Positions 1-10,279 of a stretch of 46,729 nucleotides of DNA are shown in pieces. Each line of letters begins with the position of its first letter. Within the stretch, counting starts at the first letter, position 1. Made by a program: the position numbers and the translations under genes. The notes under the pieces were generated by a model, which made no database searches, was not told the origin of the DNA, and saw only the letters and a program-made list of their open reading frames with translations. This DNA is from CAYUVA01 sp964448115 [NCBI: uncultured bacterium] (GTDB lineage Bacteria; CAYUVA01): contig CAYUVA010000038.1 in NCBI GenBank assembly GCA_964448115.1, positions 1-46,729 of the forward strand. The letters are read 5' to 3'.

Positions 1-1574
1 CCTGCGTAATCGCTATGCAAGACCGCCTTAAAGCGAACATCATCGCCCGGTGATGAAAAGCGATGCTCCACGCCTGGGGTAAGAAGATCCCAGCTTGAAC
101 CGCCGTTATTGGTCGCATAGTACTCGATCACCGTCTCGGCTGTTGATACATGGGTTGGATCTACTGTAATAAGTCCGATGCCGGTCATGCCGTCGTTTAT
201 CTTGGTCGATTCGGCTACACGAGGTTCACTGAAGTTGATATATCGCTGCTCCAGATAGATCTCAGAGTTAATCAGCACATCGGCGCGATCATCTGACCAG
301 ACGATATCGATATTGCCGTTATTCATCCCGGCAATGGATGGCCACTCGCTCGCAGAACTGGGGGAATTGGTTATCCTCTCGGTGCTGCCGAGCTGAACCC
401 CGTAGGGATCGATGATCGCGTAATATACCTCGTTCTTGCTCGACTGGCTGTTATCATGCCAGGTAATAAAGGATAAGCCCTCTGAGTTTGTATAGATCCT
501 TGGACCCTCTGCTGTGGCAGATGCGCTGTCGGTAATCGAAATCGGTCCCCAGAGAACATCTCCATCCATGTCGGTCTTGAACATGTTGATCTCATAGTTG
601 ACTGGCGCTCCGTAGTTATCCATATAAACGATATAGCAGTTCTTCTCTGCATCGATACCTATATCCGGCCGGTCAGTGGTATATGTTGAGGTATAGGAGG
701 TCAAATCCTTCTTGGTGCCGGGGACGACCTGGCCGTCTGCGTCAGCTCGACAGAACCAGAGATTAAAGCGTCCATGCTGGTATTTGTCGATCCATGCGAT
801 GTAAGAATTACCATCGGCATCCACCTTAAACCTGGCGTTTTTGGAGTAATCGTCCTGGCTAGAGATGTTCAACTCGGTCTTGCCAGGAATTGGATTGCCC
901 GAAGAATCATACTTTGACCAAAAGATCTCTCGATTGGAGGTGCCTAGTCGGGAGTCAGTCCAGATTATGTAGATGTTCCCCGATGAATCAAGCTCTATGT
1001 CCGGTGCGAAGGAGGTGCCACTGGCATTGCTCACCCGGATCATATCCCAGGGCATGCTGCCATCCGAGGCCACCTTGCGTAGGTAGATCTCAGTTGCACT
1101 ATATCCAAATCGGGCATCGGACCAGGCAATATAGCTATTTCCGGATGCATCTACGGCTATAGCAGGCTCGAATGAATAGGGGGTTGATTCACTATCTTCA
1201 TGCAAAGAAACATTGAAATCCCCCAGCAGCTTGTTACCCGCTGAATCGAGCTTTGCCCAGTATATGTTGCTCTCGTAGTCATAACCTACCGTCTTTCTGT
1301 AATCCTCCCAGGCGATGTACATGTTACCTGAGGCATCCAAGCCGATATCGGGATCATAAGAGTGATTTAGTGCTCGAGTTACATTGTAATCGTTGACATT
1401 AGTCCCTGTGGCATAAGGAAGGTTACAGGTGCCATCGGTTCCCCAATCCGCGGTGGTTGAACCAGACCGGTAATTCGTGGTGCTGAAGTCCTCGCTAAAG
1501 TCCACACCGCTGGCAGCGACAACGAATGATACCAATATTGCAAGTACCATCGTTAAGAAAGTTCGATTTGACAT
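1..1574 (-). CDS. Secreted seven-repeat beta-propeller protein, partial (C-terminus beyond window edge)
   Basis: An uninterrupted minus-strand reading frame runs from ATG at 1574 off the left edge (524 codons visible, no stop). The start has a good ribosome site, AAGGGGA, about 7 bases upstream. Residues 1-22 (MSNRTFLTMVLAILVSFVVA) form a typical signal peptide. From about residue 73 to 450 there are seven repeats of the pattern PDIxxDxxGNxYIxWxDxR, which suggests a seven-bladed sialidase-like or YncE-like propeller. A beta-rich domain follows (about 450-524), with motifs such as YYATNNGGSSW and FKAVLHSDYA that often follow such propellers. No catalytic sialidase Asp-box array was recognised, so an enzymatic role is not claimed. 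The protein is probably exported and may be surface-attached through the missing C-terminus. Confidence 0.85.
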   Translation of the reverse strand, partial: MSNRTFLTMVLAILVSFVVAASGVDFSEDFSTTNYRSGSTTADWGTDGTCNLPYATGTNVNDYNVTRALNHSYDPDIGLDASGNMYIAWEDYRKTVGYDYESNIYWAKLDSAGNKLLGDFNVSLHEDSESTPYSFEPAIAVDASGNSYIAWSDARFGYSATEIYLRKVASDGSMPWDMIRVSNASGTSFAPDIELDSSGNIYIIWTDSRLGTSNREIFWSKYDSSGNPIPGKTELNISSQDDYSKNARFKVDADGNSYIAWIDKYQHGRFNLWFCRADADGQVVPGTKKDLTSYTSTYTTDRPDIGIDAEKNCYIVYMDNYGAPVNYEINMFKTDMDGDVLWGPISITDSASATAEGPRIYTNSEGLSFITWHDNSQSSKNEVYYAIIDPYGVQLGSTERITNSPSSASEWPSIAGMNNGNIDIVWSDDRADVLINSEIYLEQRYINFSEPRVAESTKINDGMTGIGLITVDPTHVSTAETVIEYYATNNGGSSWDLLTPGVEHRFSSPGDDVRFKAVLHSDYA

Positions 1575-1654
1575 ATCTATTCCCCTTAGTTTCTGCTTAT
1601 TATATTCTCATCATTTCTCTCAGTAGTATGCACCATATCATACTTTAAGCAAAT

Positions 1655-1683
1655 ATTATACCACTGTGAACCTTAAGTACCTT
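1655..1683 (-). promoter_or_regulatory. Candidate promoter of the propeller gene
   Basis: A perfect TATAAT -10 box lies on the minus strand at 1660-1655, about 80 bases before the ATG at 1574. The -35 region (AAGGTA at 17 bases) is poor, so this is a weak prediction. Just upstream, at about 1688-1705, is an A/T-only inverted repeat (AGAAAAAA / TTTTTTCT). Confidence 0.3.
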
Positions 1684-1835
1684 CTCTCAGAAAAAAAGTT
1701 TTTTCTTTCAGCAGATTTCATTTCGGTAGTTTACTAGTCCAATTCTATCATAACCCATCTCCAATGCAAGTTTAGATTAAAAATACTTCCAGAAGAAAAA
1801 GGATTTGCTTCTTAAAGATTTATTGACAATTTCTG

Positions 1836-4370
1836 TCATCGGTCTTGGCTTTCGGCAAGCTCCGCTTTTAACTTCTGAAGGGTTTGCTGATAATTTTTCC
1901 GATTTCGTGAGTCGCCATCTAGTTGTATCAACCGCTCAAGTATCTTAACCGCCTTGTTATATTGCTTGGTTTGATTGATATACAAGATAGCCAGATTTTT
2001 CAATGCTCGCAAGTAGTCATTTCTTATCCTCAAAGCCTCCAAGAAGTGATCCTCAGCAAGGTCATAACTCCCCTCTTTCTGGTAGATGGAGCCGATGTTA
2101 TTGTGTATCCTGGCATAAACATCCTCGTTTTTCTCAAAGATATAGAGCGCCTCCTTATTCCTGACTCGATAGCGGATCTTGTAAAAATAAAGGTTAGGGA
2201 CATCCTCAAACTCAAAGATAAACATGGGCTTTTCAGGATCATACTCCATCCTGAAACCAGATGGTGGATTATCGATCTTGAATTCATTCTCGCTTAAAGG
2301 ATCGTATCGAACCACTCCCCATTCACTGAAAGGTGTTAGCTGTCGCCCCTGCTTGTCAAAGGCGGCAACGCTGAGCCACACCGTGCCTAGTATCTTGAGG
2401 TGATTGATGTCTGCTGGGCTGAATACTATGGTATTTTTCATCCTCAGGGCATACTTGAACTCATCGAGAGCCTTTTCATAGTCCTTCAGGTGGAAATACA
2501 ACACCCCAAGATTGTTATGCGCATCCGGACTGTAGGGATCGAATTCAAGTGCTTTTTTTGCCACTTCGAGCGCCTTTTCATATTGACCGAGCTTCTCATA
2601 GACCACGATCAGGTTGTTTTGCGCCGAGATAAACCTGGGATCAATGGATAGTGCCTCCCGGTAGGAAACAATCGCCTTGGAGTATTGACCTTTTTTCTCG
2701 TAGATAACACCCCTATTGAACAGGGCGTTGCGATAGTTGGGGTGATACCTGAGTGCTTCATTGGTCTCCCTGAGAGCCTGGTCGTACTTGCCCTGCATCC
2801 CGTAGCAATAAGCGAGGAAATAGTGCGTCTGGTAGGTGAAGGGATAGAGCCTGAGCGCTTTTTCATAGTACTTCTCCGCGCCAAGCCATTGCCTGTGTTT
2901 TTCATTGACCTTACCCAACTGAACATAGCGATCGCCAACCAGCATCATGAAAAAATAAAATGGCACACCTGCAATCATAAGGATCCCTACCGCCTTGAAT
3001 AAGATCTGCCTTGCCGATCTATTCTCAGAGGTAGATGGTTTACCTCTTACAGGTCTTTTATTTTGTAGAATAACCTGTTCTGTTGGGCGATAGATGAGAC
3101 GAAACATGATTGCACTGCTAAACCAAAAGTAGATGCTAGAGGCAGGGTTGAGCAAGTTAGCAGAGAAAAAAGCATGAACCAGGCTTGCTATCCAACCGAA
3201 TACCAGAGGCGGAAGATACTTGTGCTCGAAACCTGGATTCCCATCATGCAGCATTCTTTGTCTTAGGTATGGGTAAAAAAGTAAAACTAAAAAAATCATG
3301 AAGGAGACCAGGGCGATTGGACCGCTTTCAGCAAGTATATTCAGATAGTGATTGTGTGCATGATTGACAAATACATGAAGTCCAGAGAAGGAAGCCTCCC
3401 TCGGATCTCGATAAGGCGGGTATGCCTCCTTGAAGTTGCCTAATCCTACGCCGAGGATCGGATGGTCAGCCACCATCGAAAGCGTGCTCTTCCATGCCAG
3501 GAGCCTGAACATATTCGTGCCGCTGCTGGTGTCGAAGATGCTCTTGAAGCGAGCTATTACCGTTCCCCTTAGACCGATAACCGCAACCAGGAATATGATC
3601 GCTGTGCTTGCCAATACCTCCTTGCTTTTTATGATCTTAAGCAAAGGTAAGCGCTCTTTGGCTATGCGCACCAGGTAAATCAGGATGAATAGAACAATCG
3701 CCGCCAGCACTCCCAACCAGGCACCGCGACAGTTGGTTAGCAGAATATGTATAAAGGTCAATATGGCACTAATGATGCTTATAACTCGAAAGACAGTGAT
3801 TTGCTCTCTATATGCCATAAATATCGAGATTGGCACGAAGAATAGAAGCACTTGAGCAGAGAAGTTGCGGTGTCCTAGGGTGCTTACCGGGTCGAAGATC
3901 CCCTCGATACGAAACGGCTCTACCTCCATAACCTGAAGTATTCCCCATGCTGCAACAATCAACCCGGAAACGACCATGCATCTCAGGATGATCGCCATTT
4001 TACGCTCCGAGTCTATGCATTTGCTAGCCAAGGATATCAACAAGAGATTGCCGATGATGATAATCGCCTGGTGCAGGCTGTTGAACGGATTGGGCGCCTT
4101 AATAGTCGAGATGATGGATATGGCGGAGTAAGCAAGATACCACTTTATCACCCTGTGCTTGAAAAAATTCAGATCAATCTGTTGAGGAGAATTATAAAAA
4201 AGAAAACCGAACATGATGTAAATTAGCGAATAAGCTAACGCTTCCTTGACCAGATTGTAGCTATTGAAAAACTTTGTTGAGTAAATCAGAGGAACGACCA
4301 GGAGAATCAAAGCTACTAGGTGCCAGATCTGGAGCTTGATGCCTTGGCGATTACCTTTCTTCGACCTCAT
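1836..4370 (-). CDS. O-antigen ligase/polymerase-like membrane protein (Wzy_C family) with C-terminal TPR domain
   Basis: The N-terminal half (to about residue 490) is a chain of hydrophobic segments, as in WaaL/Wzy/PglL enzymes, which move lipid-linked glycans onto lipid A, other glycans or proteins at the periplasmic face. Family motifs are visible: NCRGAWLG (about residue 224, long form) and VNHAHNHYLNILAESGP (about 344), the His-rich periplasmic loop. From about residue 498 the protein is soluble, with around seven TPR units. A beta-rich insert of about 100 residues (about 655-758) interrupts them. The frame also opens at a TTG at 4403, but the ATG at 4370 is preferred; neither has a clear ribosome site. 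It is divergent from the Thr-Pro-rich secreted protein at 4565. It could be an O-antigen ligase, a polysaccharide polymerase or a protein O-oligosaccharyltransferase; sequence alone does not decide. Confidence 0.85.
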   Translation of the reverse strand: MRSKKGNRQGIKLQIWHLVALILLVVPLIYSTKFFNSYNLVKEALAYSLIYIMFGFLFYNSPQQIDLNFFKHRVIKWYLAYSAISIISTIKAPNPFNSLHQAIIIIGNLLLISLASKCIDSERKMAIILRCMVVSGLIVAAWGILQVMEVEPFRIEGIFDPVSTLGHRNFSAQVLLFFVPISIFMAYREQITVFRVISIISAILTFIHILLTNCRGAWLGVLAAIVLFILIYLVRIAKERLPLLKIIKSKEVLASTAIIFLVAVIGLRGTVIARFKSIFDTSSGTNMFRLLAWKSTLSMVADHPILGVGLGNFKEAYPPYRDPREASFSGLHVFVNHAHNHYLNILAESGPIALVSFMIFLVLLFYPYLRQRMLHDGNPGFEHKYLPPLVFGWIASLVHAFFSANLLNPASSIYFWFSSAIMFRLIYRPTEQVILQNKRPVRGKPSTSENRSARQILFKAVGILMIAGVPFYFFMMLVGDRYVQLGKVNEKHRQWLGAEKYYEKALRLYPFTYQTHYFLAYCYGMQGKYDQALRETNEALRYHPNYRNALFNRGVIYEKKGQYSKAIVSYREALSIDPRFISAQNNLIVVYEKLGQYEKALEVAKKALEFDPYSPDAHNNLGVLYFHLKDYEKALDEFKYALRMKNTIVFSPADINHLKILGTVWLSVAAFDKQGRQLTPFSEWGVVRYDPLSENEFKIDNPPSGFRMEYDPEKPMFIFEFEDVPNLYFYKIRYRVRNKEALYIFEKNEDVYARIHNNIGSIYQKEGSYDLAEDHFLEALRIRNDYLRALKNLAILYINQTKQYNKAVKILERLIQLDGDSRNRKNYQQTLQKLKAELAESQDR

Positions 4371-4476
4371 TGAATGCTCATTGTATATAAATAGAGAATT
4401 CAAGGCAAAGCATTGGGCAAAAAAGTCATTTTCACATACTGGCTGATCAACCGACTGGTTTAAGTGAAAAAAAAAG

Positions 4477-4505
4477 TTGAATTTTATTTTTTTATGACAT
4501 ATATT
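4477..4505 (+). promoter_or_regulatory. Candidate sigma70 promoter of the Thr-Pro-rich secreted protein gene
   Basis: TTGAAT (4477-4482), a 17-base spacer and TATATT (4500-4505) give a reasonable sigma70-type promoter. Transcription would start near 4512, leaving a leader of about 50 bases before ATG 4565. It lies in the AT-rich divergent intergenic region. Confidence 0.45.
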
Positions 4506-4564
4506 TAATATTAAAAAGGCATTAGTTATTCGATGTCGGCATACGACATGTAATGGAGCCGGGT

Positions 4565-7500
4565 ATGGTGGGAGTTTCGCGATCGAAGGTCATCCTTCTT
4601 CTTTTCAGCATAGCTTTGTCATTAAATAGCTTTGTCTGGGCTGGATCGCAGATATGCAAGCCGGAGCCAGCCTTTGAGAAGCTCGATCCCGAATTCGCTG
4701 CAAAGCTCAATAAAAAAACTATCCCCCCAGTGGGAACAAAGAGCGAAAAGGAGTGGGTAACCATATTCAGCGATGACTTTGAGGGGGCATTCCCAGGCAG
4801 CAATTGGGAAATTAACTCTAGCGGAGGAGCGGACTGCTACTGGGATGATCTAAGCTGTAATTATCATTTAGGCTCATGGTCTGTATGGTGTGCTGATGAG
4901 GGGACAGAGGCACCATCCAGCGATTGTAGTAACTATGTTGAAAATATGAATGCTTGGATGATCTATGGTCCTTTTAGCCTTGCCGATGCCATAGATGCTG
5001 AGATGCTCTTTTACCGCTGGCTTGATACAGAAATAGATTATGATTACTTCAAATGGCTGGCTTCTTATGATGGAACCTTTTACTACGGCTGGCAAGAATC
5101 TGGAACAGATCAATCATGGGCTTATAAGAATTTCGATTTGACAAATGTACCCGATGGCGAGGGTGGATATTTTAATCTATGTGGTGAATCCCAGGTTTGG
5201 ATCGCTTTTCTTTTTCAAAGCGATGGCTCTTACTCATACGAGGGTGCTTATGTAGATGATGTACTAATCCAAAAAAATGTTGTAGCAACAGCGACTCCGA
5301 CACCGACGCGAACTCCCACCAGAACACCAACCAATACGAGAACCCCCACTCGAACACCGACCCGAACACCAACCAAAACAGCCACCCCTACCAGGACACC
5401 GACCCGTACTCCAACCAGGACTCCAACCGCCACCTGGACATGGCATCCGACAGTAACGCCCACAGACACGCCGACCTCCACACCATCGATGATCCCGACC
5501 GCCACCGCCACCTCCACTATTAGTCCCACACCAACCTCGACCTGGACACCGACCGATACGCCCTGCTCCGAGGTGGATATTTACGAGGATGCACCATTCT
5601 GGGATGACACCCAATACGGCACCGCCTTCGAGCTGCGCAGCTACCAGCCCAAGACCTTGCACTACTTCTGCGAGTTCTACGACGATGACTGGTCGTATTT
5701 CATCGCCCAGCCACACAACACCTACATAATCTTGACCGGAGACCTAGGCGTTGATGCCGACACAGCACTGTATCTTTATGATCAGAGTGTACTGCTGGCA
5801 GAGAGCGATGATGTCTCCCCTGGCGACCGCTCCTCTCGCATCGAGTATGCCTTCAGCATCCCCGGACCGGAGACATATCATGTGGTCTGTCGTTCACAAC
5901 ACGGTGGCTGGGGACATGACAGCAATTATACCATAAGAATGTATCATCTTACTGCCACTCCGACAGGCACCGCGACGCACACTCCAACGGTAACGCCGAG
6001 CAATACGCCTACCCATACAGCGACCCTTACCCCGACCTTGACCCCCTCAAAGACGCCGACCAACACATACACTCATACCCCAAGTGCAACTCCGACAAAC
6101 ACTGCCACCGCATTCTCCACCAGCACGCCGACCAATACTGCAAGCTCTACTCCATCCTCTACTCCCACCGGCACCATTTTACCAACCTCCACGGCGACCT
6201 ACACACCAACTCAAACACCGACCAGAACTCCCACTGACACACCCAGCCTGACCCCGACCTCGACCCCTTCGCAGACACCTACATATACACCTAGCTCGAC
6301 ACCCAGCGCGACCCCCACAAATACAGTTACCCCATCCCATACGCCGAGTTTAACCCCCAGCTCTACCCCTTCGAGCACACCGAGCTACACGCCGACTGGA
6401 ACACCCTCCTCAACACCAAGCACAACTCCAACGAGCACCAACACGCCGACCAACTCTCCCACCACAACCCCAAGCAACACTCCAACAAGAACACCATCCG
6501 AGACCCCGACCCGCACGCCTACCCACACTCCCACCCATAGTCCCAGCTTAACCCCCACCAATACCATGACATTGACGCCGACCAATACACCGACTCCCAC
6601 CTTCACACCCTCGATGACTCCCACCAATACCCCATGCTGGTTCGATGATCCCTGGGAATATGGATTAGGTAATGACAACCCTGCCAATGCAACCTTCATC
6701 GGTAGCGACGGCTTGCCTTTGGAGGAACTATTCTGTTCCATGGATGATGTTGACTGGCATAGATTCTGGGCTGAGCCGACCTTCCTTTACATCATGTACA
6801 CCGATCGCCTAAGTCCAGGGGTAAGGACCGCATTGACTTTATATGATAAAAACCAATACACGGTCCTGAAATATGCGCCTCCGACTCCGGATACCGGTGC
6901 TGCATGGTGCGAGTACAGCTTTGATGAGCAAGGCTTGTATTATTTTGTTATCGAGCCGCAGGCGAGCGTTGTGGGGCATAACTCCGATTATAACATCCAG
7001 GTCATCATGCAGTCGCATACGCCGACCAACACGCCGACTGTAACGCCGACTATGACTCCGAGCCAAACCCCGACCGCCACCGCTTCGAGCACACCATCGA
7101 TGACGCCGACCAGCACCGCCACCGACCTGCCGACTAACACCAACACCCCAACAGCCACCTGGACGAATATGCCCTCCACCACCCCGACCAATACGGCAAC
7201 CAGTTCCCCGACCATGACTCCGACAGCGACCAGTACTCCGAGCACGACTCCCAGCTCAACCCCGACCAGTACCGATACGAGCACGCCCTCAAGTACCCCA
7301 ACGCGCACGCCCACCGGTACCGCCAGCCATACTCCGACCAGGTCGCCATCGAATACGCCGACCACAACCCCCACCGAGACGCCGACTGTAACCCCTACAT
7401 TTACATCAACCCCATCAACCACGCCATCTATGACTCCGAGTCATACGCCAACCTCGTCACCGAGCGCAACCGCCACTCCTTCGAGCACGCCAAGCGCTAC

Positions 7501-9169
7501 GCCAAGCCAGACGCCGACTGCAACCGCTTCACCAACCGCTTCCCCGACCGCAACCGCTACAGATCTACCGACCACAACCCCGACTGGGACGGCAAGCTCC
7601 ACTCCCAGCGCCACACCGACCAATACTCCAACTGCCACGGATACGAACATGCCGACATACACGCCCAGCAATACACCAAGCCTTACTCCGAGCAGCACGC
7701 CGTCTCTAACCCCGACTAACACGGAGACCCAGACCCCGACCGCCACTGAAACAGCCACTCCAAGCGCCACGGTTACAGATACACCGACCACTACCCCAAG
7801 CGCTACCGCTACTCCAAGCACCTCGCCGACCTTAACCCCATCAATGACTCCCAGCCTGACTCCGAGCCTGACGCCAAGCAACACACCGACTCTGACGCCA
7901 AGCAATACACCCACTGCCACTTACACAGTCGCGGCGCCACCGATGATATTCGAGGAGCCTGCATACACGGCGGGGAGCTGCAACACTATACAATGGGAGG
8001 ACCTGGGTGCCTATAATGCCGATGCCTATTACTGCGAGGTCAGCGATAGGGCGGACTTTAACCATGCGCTGGCTAATTCAGGGTGGATAGCGGAGACGAA
8101 CTTTACCTTCTGCGACCTCGTTCACTGCGTGCAATATTACTATCGGGTCAAGTTCAGGGATATCTGGCAGACGCAGAGCGATTGGTCAGATGCCGCCGCC
8201 TCCACCCAGGATGATGTCTCACCCCAGACCTTGGTAGATACTAATGTTACTTTATGGCGTTACGAGGTGATCGATCTCAATATTGCGGTTATCGAGGATT
8301 GTTCAGGAATTAGTGATCTAAGGCTATATTACAGATATCAACCAGGAGATTGGGAATTTCTGCCAGTTGAGATATCAACACAGAAGATCACCTTTGATAT
8401 CAATCAGATCTTTGGTTGGGGTAGCTATGAATTCTATAGCCTAGGCGTCGATCTGGCCGGCAATGAGGAGCAGGCTCCCGCAATCCCGGATGCCTCGATC
8501 TTGTTCATGCCGCCGGACACTGCGACCCCGACCGCCACACCGAGCACCACGCCGACTGTTACGCCAACGCTCACTCCGAGTCCAACCGAGACCGGCACGC
8601 CATCATCTACCCCAAGCGCCACTGTAACAACTACTCCCACCGGCACTGCCACCGAGACGCCGACCACAACGCCATCCGATACTCCGACACAAAGCCCGAC
8701 TCCATCAATGACGCCTAGCCCCACCATTATTCCAAGCATGACGCCGACCAGCACCTATACAGCCTATCCGACCCTGTCCCCGACCAATACTCCGACGCTT
8801 ACGCCAACAAAAACATCCACCTTTACTCCTACTTTCAGCCCGACCGGTACGCCATACTCGCCACCGATTATCCTGGTAGGGGGCTATATGGATACAAGCA
8901 TCACATACGCTGATGGTGGGGAATTCAACCTGCTTATCGCGGCTAGCGATCCCAATCCTCTGCCGATCAACTTCGTGGAGGTGTATATAGAGGGCGTTTC
9001 CACTGGATTCTATCTCCCTGTACTGGATTCGATGAACAACCTGTTCGGTTTCATCGATTTCCCCGCTGAACCGGGCATAAAAAGCGACCTTTACCTCCTT
9101 GAGTATGCTGCTATAAGCTCTGCAGGGTTGAAAAGCTCCTTGTTCCCTTATCTCACCGTCGAGCAATAG
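4565..9169 (+). CDS. Large secreted multidomain protein with four Thr-Pro-rich linkers
   Basis: The ATG at 4565 follows GGAG with a 6-base gap and opens directly into a signal peptide ([20 protein letters not shown]...WAGS); an in-frame ATG at 4553 is a less likely start. Counting from 4553, the order is: MAM/immune-inhibitor-like beta domain (about 60-245, [15 protein letters not shown] ... AYVDDVLI); linker 1; pre-peptidase-C-terminal-like domain (about 337-466); linker 2; a second such domain (about 694-819); linker 3; a fibronectin-III-like domain (about 1127-1221); an Ig-like domain (about 1222-1319); linker 4; and a final beta domain (about 1435-1538). No LPXTG, Por or PEP-CTERM sorting signal was seen. 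No protease or glycosidase catalytic motif was recognised, so an adhesive or structural surface role is likely. The linkers, about half the protein, are dominated by Thr, Pro and Ser and are plausible O-glycosylation targets. Confidence 0.9.
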   Translation: MVGVSRSKVILLLFSIALSLNSFVWAGSQICKPEPAFEKLDPEFAAKLNKKTIPPVGTKSEKEWVTIFSDDFEGAFPGSNWEINSSGGADCYWDDLSCNYHLGSWSVWCADEGTEAPSSDCSNYVENMNAWMIYGPFSLADAIDAEMLFYRWLDTEIDYDYFKWLASYDGTFYYGWQESGTDQSWAYKNFDLTNVPDGEGGYFNLCGESQVWIAFLFQSDGSYSYEGAYVDDVLIQKNVVATATPTPTRTPTRTPTNTRTPTRTPTRTPTKTATPTRTPTRTPTRTPTATWTWHPTVTPTDTPTSTPSMIPTATATSTISPTPTSTWTPTDTPCSEVDIYEDAPFWDDTQYGTAFELRSYQPKTLHYFCEFYDDDWSYFIAQPHNTYIILTGDLGVDADTALYLYDQSVLLAESDDVSPGDRSSRIEYAFSIPGPETYHVVCRSQHGGWGHDSNYTIRMYHLTATPTGTATHTPTVTPSNTPTHTATLTPTLTPSKTPTNTYTHTPSATPTNTATAFSTSTPTNTASSTPSSTPTGTILPTSTATYTPTQTPTRTPTDTPSLTPTSTPSQTPTYTPSSTPSATPTNTVTPSHTPSLTPSSTPSSTPSYTPTGTPSSTPSTTPTSTNTPTNSPTTTPSNTPTRTPSETPTRTPTHTPTHSPSLTPTNTMTLTPTNTPTPTFTPSMTPTNTPCWFDDPWEYGLGNDNPANATFIGSDGLPLEELFCSMDDVDWHRFWAEPTFLYIMYTDRLSPGVRTALTLYDKNQYTVLKYAPPTPDTGAAWCEYSFDEQGLYYFVIEPQASVVGHNSDYNIQVIMQSHTPTNTPTVTPTMTPSQTPTATASSTPSMTPTSTATDLPTNTNTPTATWTNMPSTTPTNTATSSPTMTPTATSTPSTTPSSTPTSTDTSTPSSTPTRTPTGTASHTPTRSPSNTPTTTPTETPTVTPTFTSTPSTTPSMTPSHTPTSSPSATATPSSTPSATPSQTPTATASPTASPTATATDLPTTTPTGTASSTPSATPTNTPTATDTNMPTYTPSNTPSLTPSSTPSLTPTNTETQTPTATETATPSATVTDTPTTTPSATATPSTSPTLTPSMTPSLTPSLTPSNTPTLTPSNTPTATYTVAAPPMIFEEPAYTAGSCNTIQWEDLGAYNADAYYCEVSDRADFNHALANSGWIAETNFTFCDLVHCVQYYYRVKFRDIWQTQSDWSDAAASTQDDVSPQTLVDTNVTLWRYEVIDLNIAVIEDCSGISDLRLYYRYQPGDWEFLPVEISTQKITFDINQIFGWGSYEFYSLGVDLAGNEEQAPAIPDASILFMPPDTATPTATPSTTPTVTPTLTPSPTETGTPSSTPSATVTTTPTGTATETPTTTPSDTPTQSPTPSMTPSPTIIPSMTPTSTYTAYPTLSPTNTPTLTPTKTSTFTPTFSPTGTPYSPPIILVGGYMDTSITYADGGEFNLLIAASDPNPLPINFVEVYIEGVSTGFYLPVLDSMNNLFGFIDFPAEPGIKSDLYLLEYAAISSAGLKSSLFPYLTVEQ
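5283..5561 (+). repeat. Thr-Pro linker 1 coding repeat
   Basis: About 93 codons of degenerate 6- to 12-base units (ACxCCN...) encoding TPTRTPT-type sequence, relatively rich in Arg. It joins the MAM-like domain to the first PPC-like domain. Confidence 0.85.
5953..6633 (+). repeat. Thr-Pro linker 2 coding repeat
   Basis: About 227 codons of [14 protein letters not shown] units between the two PPC-like domains. Ser content is higher than in linker 1. Confidence 0.85.
7018..7925 (+). repeat. Thr-Pro linker 3 coding repeat
   Basis: The longest linker, about 300 codons, with TATPSxTPS-type units that include Ala. It separates the second PPC-like domain from the fibronectin-III-like domain. Confidence 0.85.
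8515..8853 (+). repeat. Thr-Pro linker 4 coding repeat
   Basis: About 113 codons of TPTxTPS-type sequence leading to the C-terminal beta domain. Confidence 0.85.
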
Positions 9170-9194
9170 TTCAAGAGACTCACAAGGCTTGAAC
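9169..9194 (+). terminator. Possible stem-loop after the Thr-Pro-rich protein gene
   Basis: GTTCAAG (9169-9175) and CTTGAAC (9188-9194) form a perfect 7-bp stem with a 12-base loop starting at the stop codon. No clear T-run follows, so intrinsic termination is uncertain. Confidence 0.25.
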
Positions 9195-9229
9195 CATATC
9201 TATTTCATAAGGCAGAGGAATCTAAGGAT

Positions 9230-9258
9230 TTGAATGACAGGCGATCATCAAATAAGAT
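9230..9258 (+). promoter_or_regulatory. Candidate sigma70 promoter of the epimerase/acyltransferase pair
   Basis: TTGAAT (9230-9235), a 17-base spacer and TAAGAT (9253-9258) would start transcription near 9265, about 30 bases before ATG 9296. Confidence 0.4.
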
Positions 9259-9295
9259 AGCCAGGTCATTGCACTGTTGAAAGCTCAAGGTTGAC

Positions 9296-10279
9296 ATGGA
9301 AGCATCCAGGCCTTTTCAAAGCATTACCGAAAAAAGGATACTCATCACGGGGGGCGGCGGTTTTATCGGTTGCCATCTGGTCCGTTTCCTGTCCGAAAAA
9401 TGCCGGTCTTTGCATGTTATAGATCGCAGCGAGCCGATCGATCCCAAAGTGCATGAGCTTTATTCTCAAGGTAAGATAAAATTCCACATAGCAGATCTCA
9501 ACTACAACATATTTCTTGCAACACTGCTTAGGGAGATAAAGCCAGACATGGTGATACACCTTGCAGGCTCCTATGGCAAAAGGCGAGAATTCAAGGATCT
9601 CCAATCCCTACTCAGAGATAATTATTTCTCTACTATGTCGCTTTATTCTTTGTTGCTTAAAGATCCTCCAGATCGCATAATCTATATAACCACCAGCGAT
9701 GAATACCATAATAGATCAGCGCCTTTCAGTGAACAGATGCTGGGACATCCGCTTACTTACTATGCACTCTCCAAGGCATACTCGCGGATGCTGGGGGATG
9801 TGCTTTTTCGCAATGAAGGTCTCCCGGTGGTAACCCTGGTTCTTTTCTTGGTTTATGGTCCATTCATGTCTCCGAATATGCTTATCTCTCAAGCAATAAA
9901 CTCTGCCCTCAAAGGCGAGAGCCTCAAAACAACCCCCGGCAAGCAGACCAGGGATTTACTATTCGTGGATGATGTCATCGAGGCGATCGTAACTGCTACT
10001 ACCGCCCCGGATATAGAAGGCGAAACCATAAACATAGCCTCGGGAACAGAAATCGCAGTGAGTGAATTAGTGCACCTGATATATGATCTTGCTGCTTCGA
10101 AAGCCAAGCCGGATATAGGCGCAATCCCCTACAGAAATAGCGAGAATATGAGGCACTTCGCAGATATAACAAAGGCTGCTAGACTGCTGGGCTGGAAGCC
10201 AAGGACAGGGTTGAACCAAGGGCTTAAGCGAACTATCGATTGGTTCAGGGAAACGATTAACCCTCTCAATAAACGATGA
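9296..10279 (+). CDS. NAD-dependent epimerase/dehydratase (extended SDR)
   Basis: A 327-residue extended short-chain dehydrogenase/reductase of the nucleotide-sugar epimerase/dehydratase type. The Rossmann motif GGGGFIG lies at residues 20-26, preceded by the strand RILITG. The catalytic pair is Tyr156 and Lys160 (YALSK), and a TTSDEYH segment sits where the family has its catalytic Ser/Thr. The length matches GalE/RmlB-like enzymes. The ATG follows AAGG with a 5-base gap. The stop overlaps the next start (ATGA at 10276), so the two genes are probably translated together. It probably makes or modifies an activated sugar for a surface glycan; the substrate cannot be inferred. Confidence 0.88.
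   Translation: MEASRPFQSITEKRILITGGGGFIGCHLVRFLSEKCRSLHVIDRSEPIDPKVHELYSQGKIKFHIADLNYNIFLATLLREIKPDMVIHLAGSYGKRREFKDLQSLLRDNYFSTMSLYSLLLKDPPDRIIYITTSDEYHNRSAPFSEQMLGHPLTYYALSKAYSRMLGDVLFRNEGLPVVTLVLFLVYGPFMSPNMLISQAINSALKGESLKTTPGKQTRDLLFVDDVIEAIVTATTAPDIEGETINIASGTEIAVSELVHLIYDLAASKAKPDIGAIPYRNSENMRHFADITKAARLLGWKPRTGLNQGLKRTIDWFRETINPLNKR

Noticed and set aside
7441-7920. Valine/glycine-rich minus-strand frames opposite the Thr-Pro linkers (also 5248-5529, 6385-6741, 6988-7422 and 8434-8754)
   Set aside because: They are the reverse reading of ACx-CCx repeats (GVxVGV patterns), have no ribosome site and mirror the real linker exactly.
5283-8853. Regular repeats as a CRISPR array
   Set aside because: The repeats are in-frame protein-coding units of 6-12 bases without constant repeat/spacer structure, and no cas genes are present.
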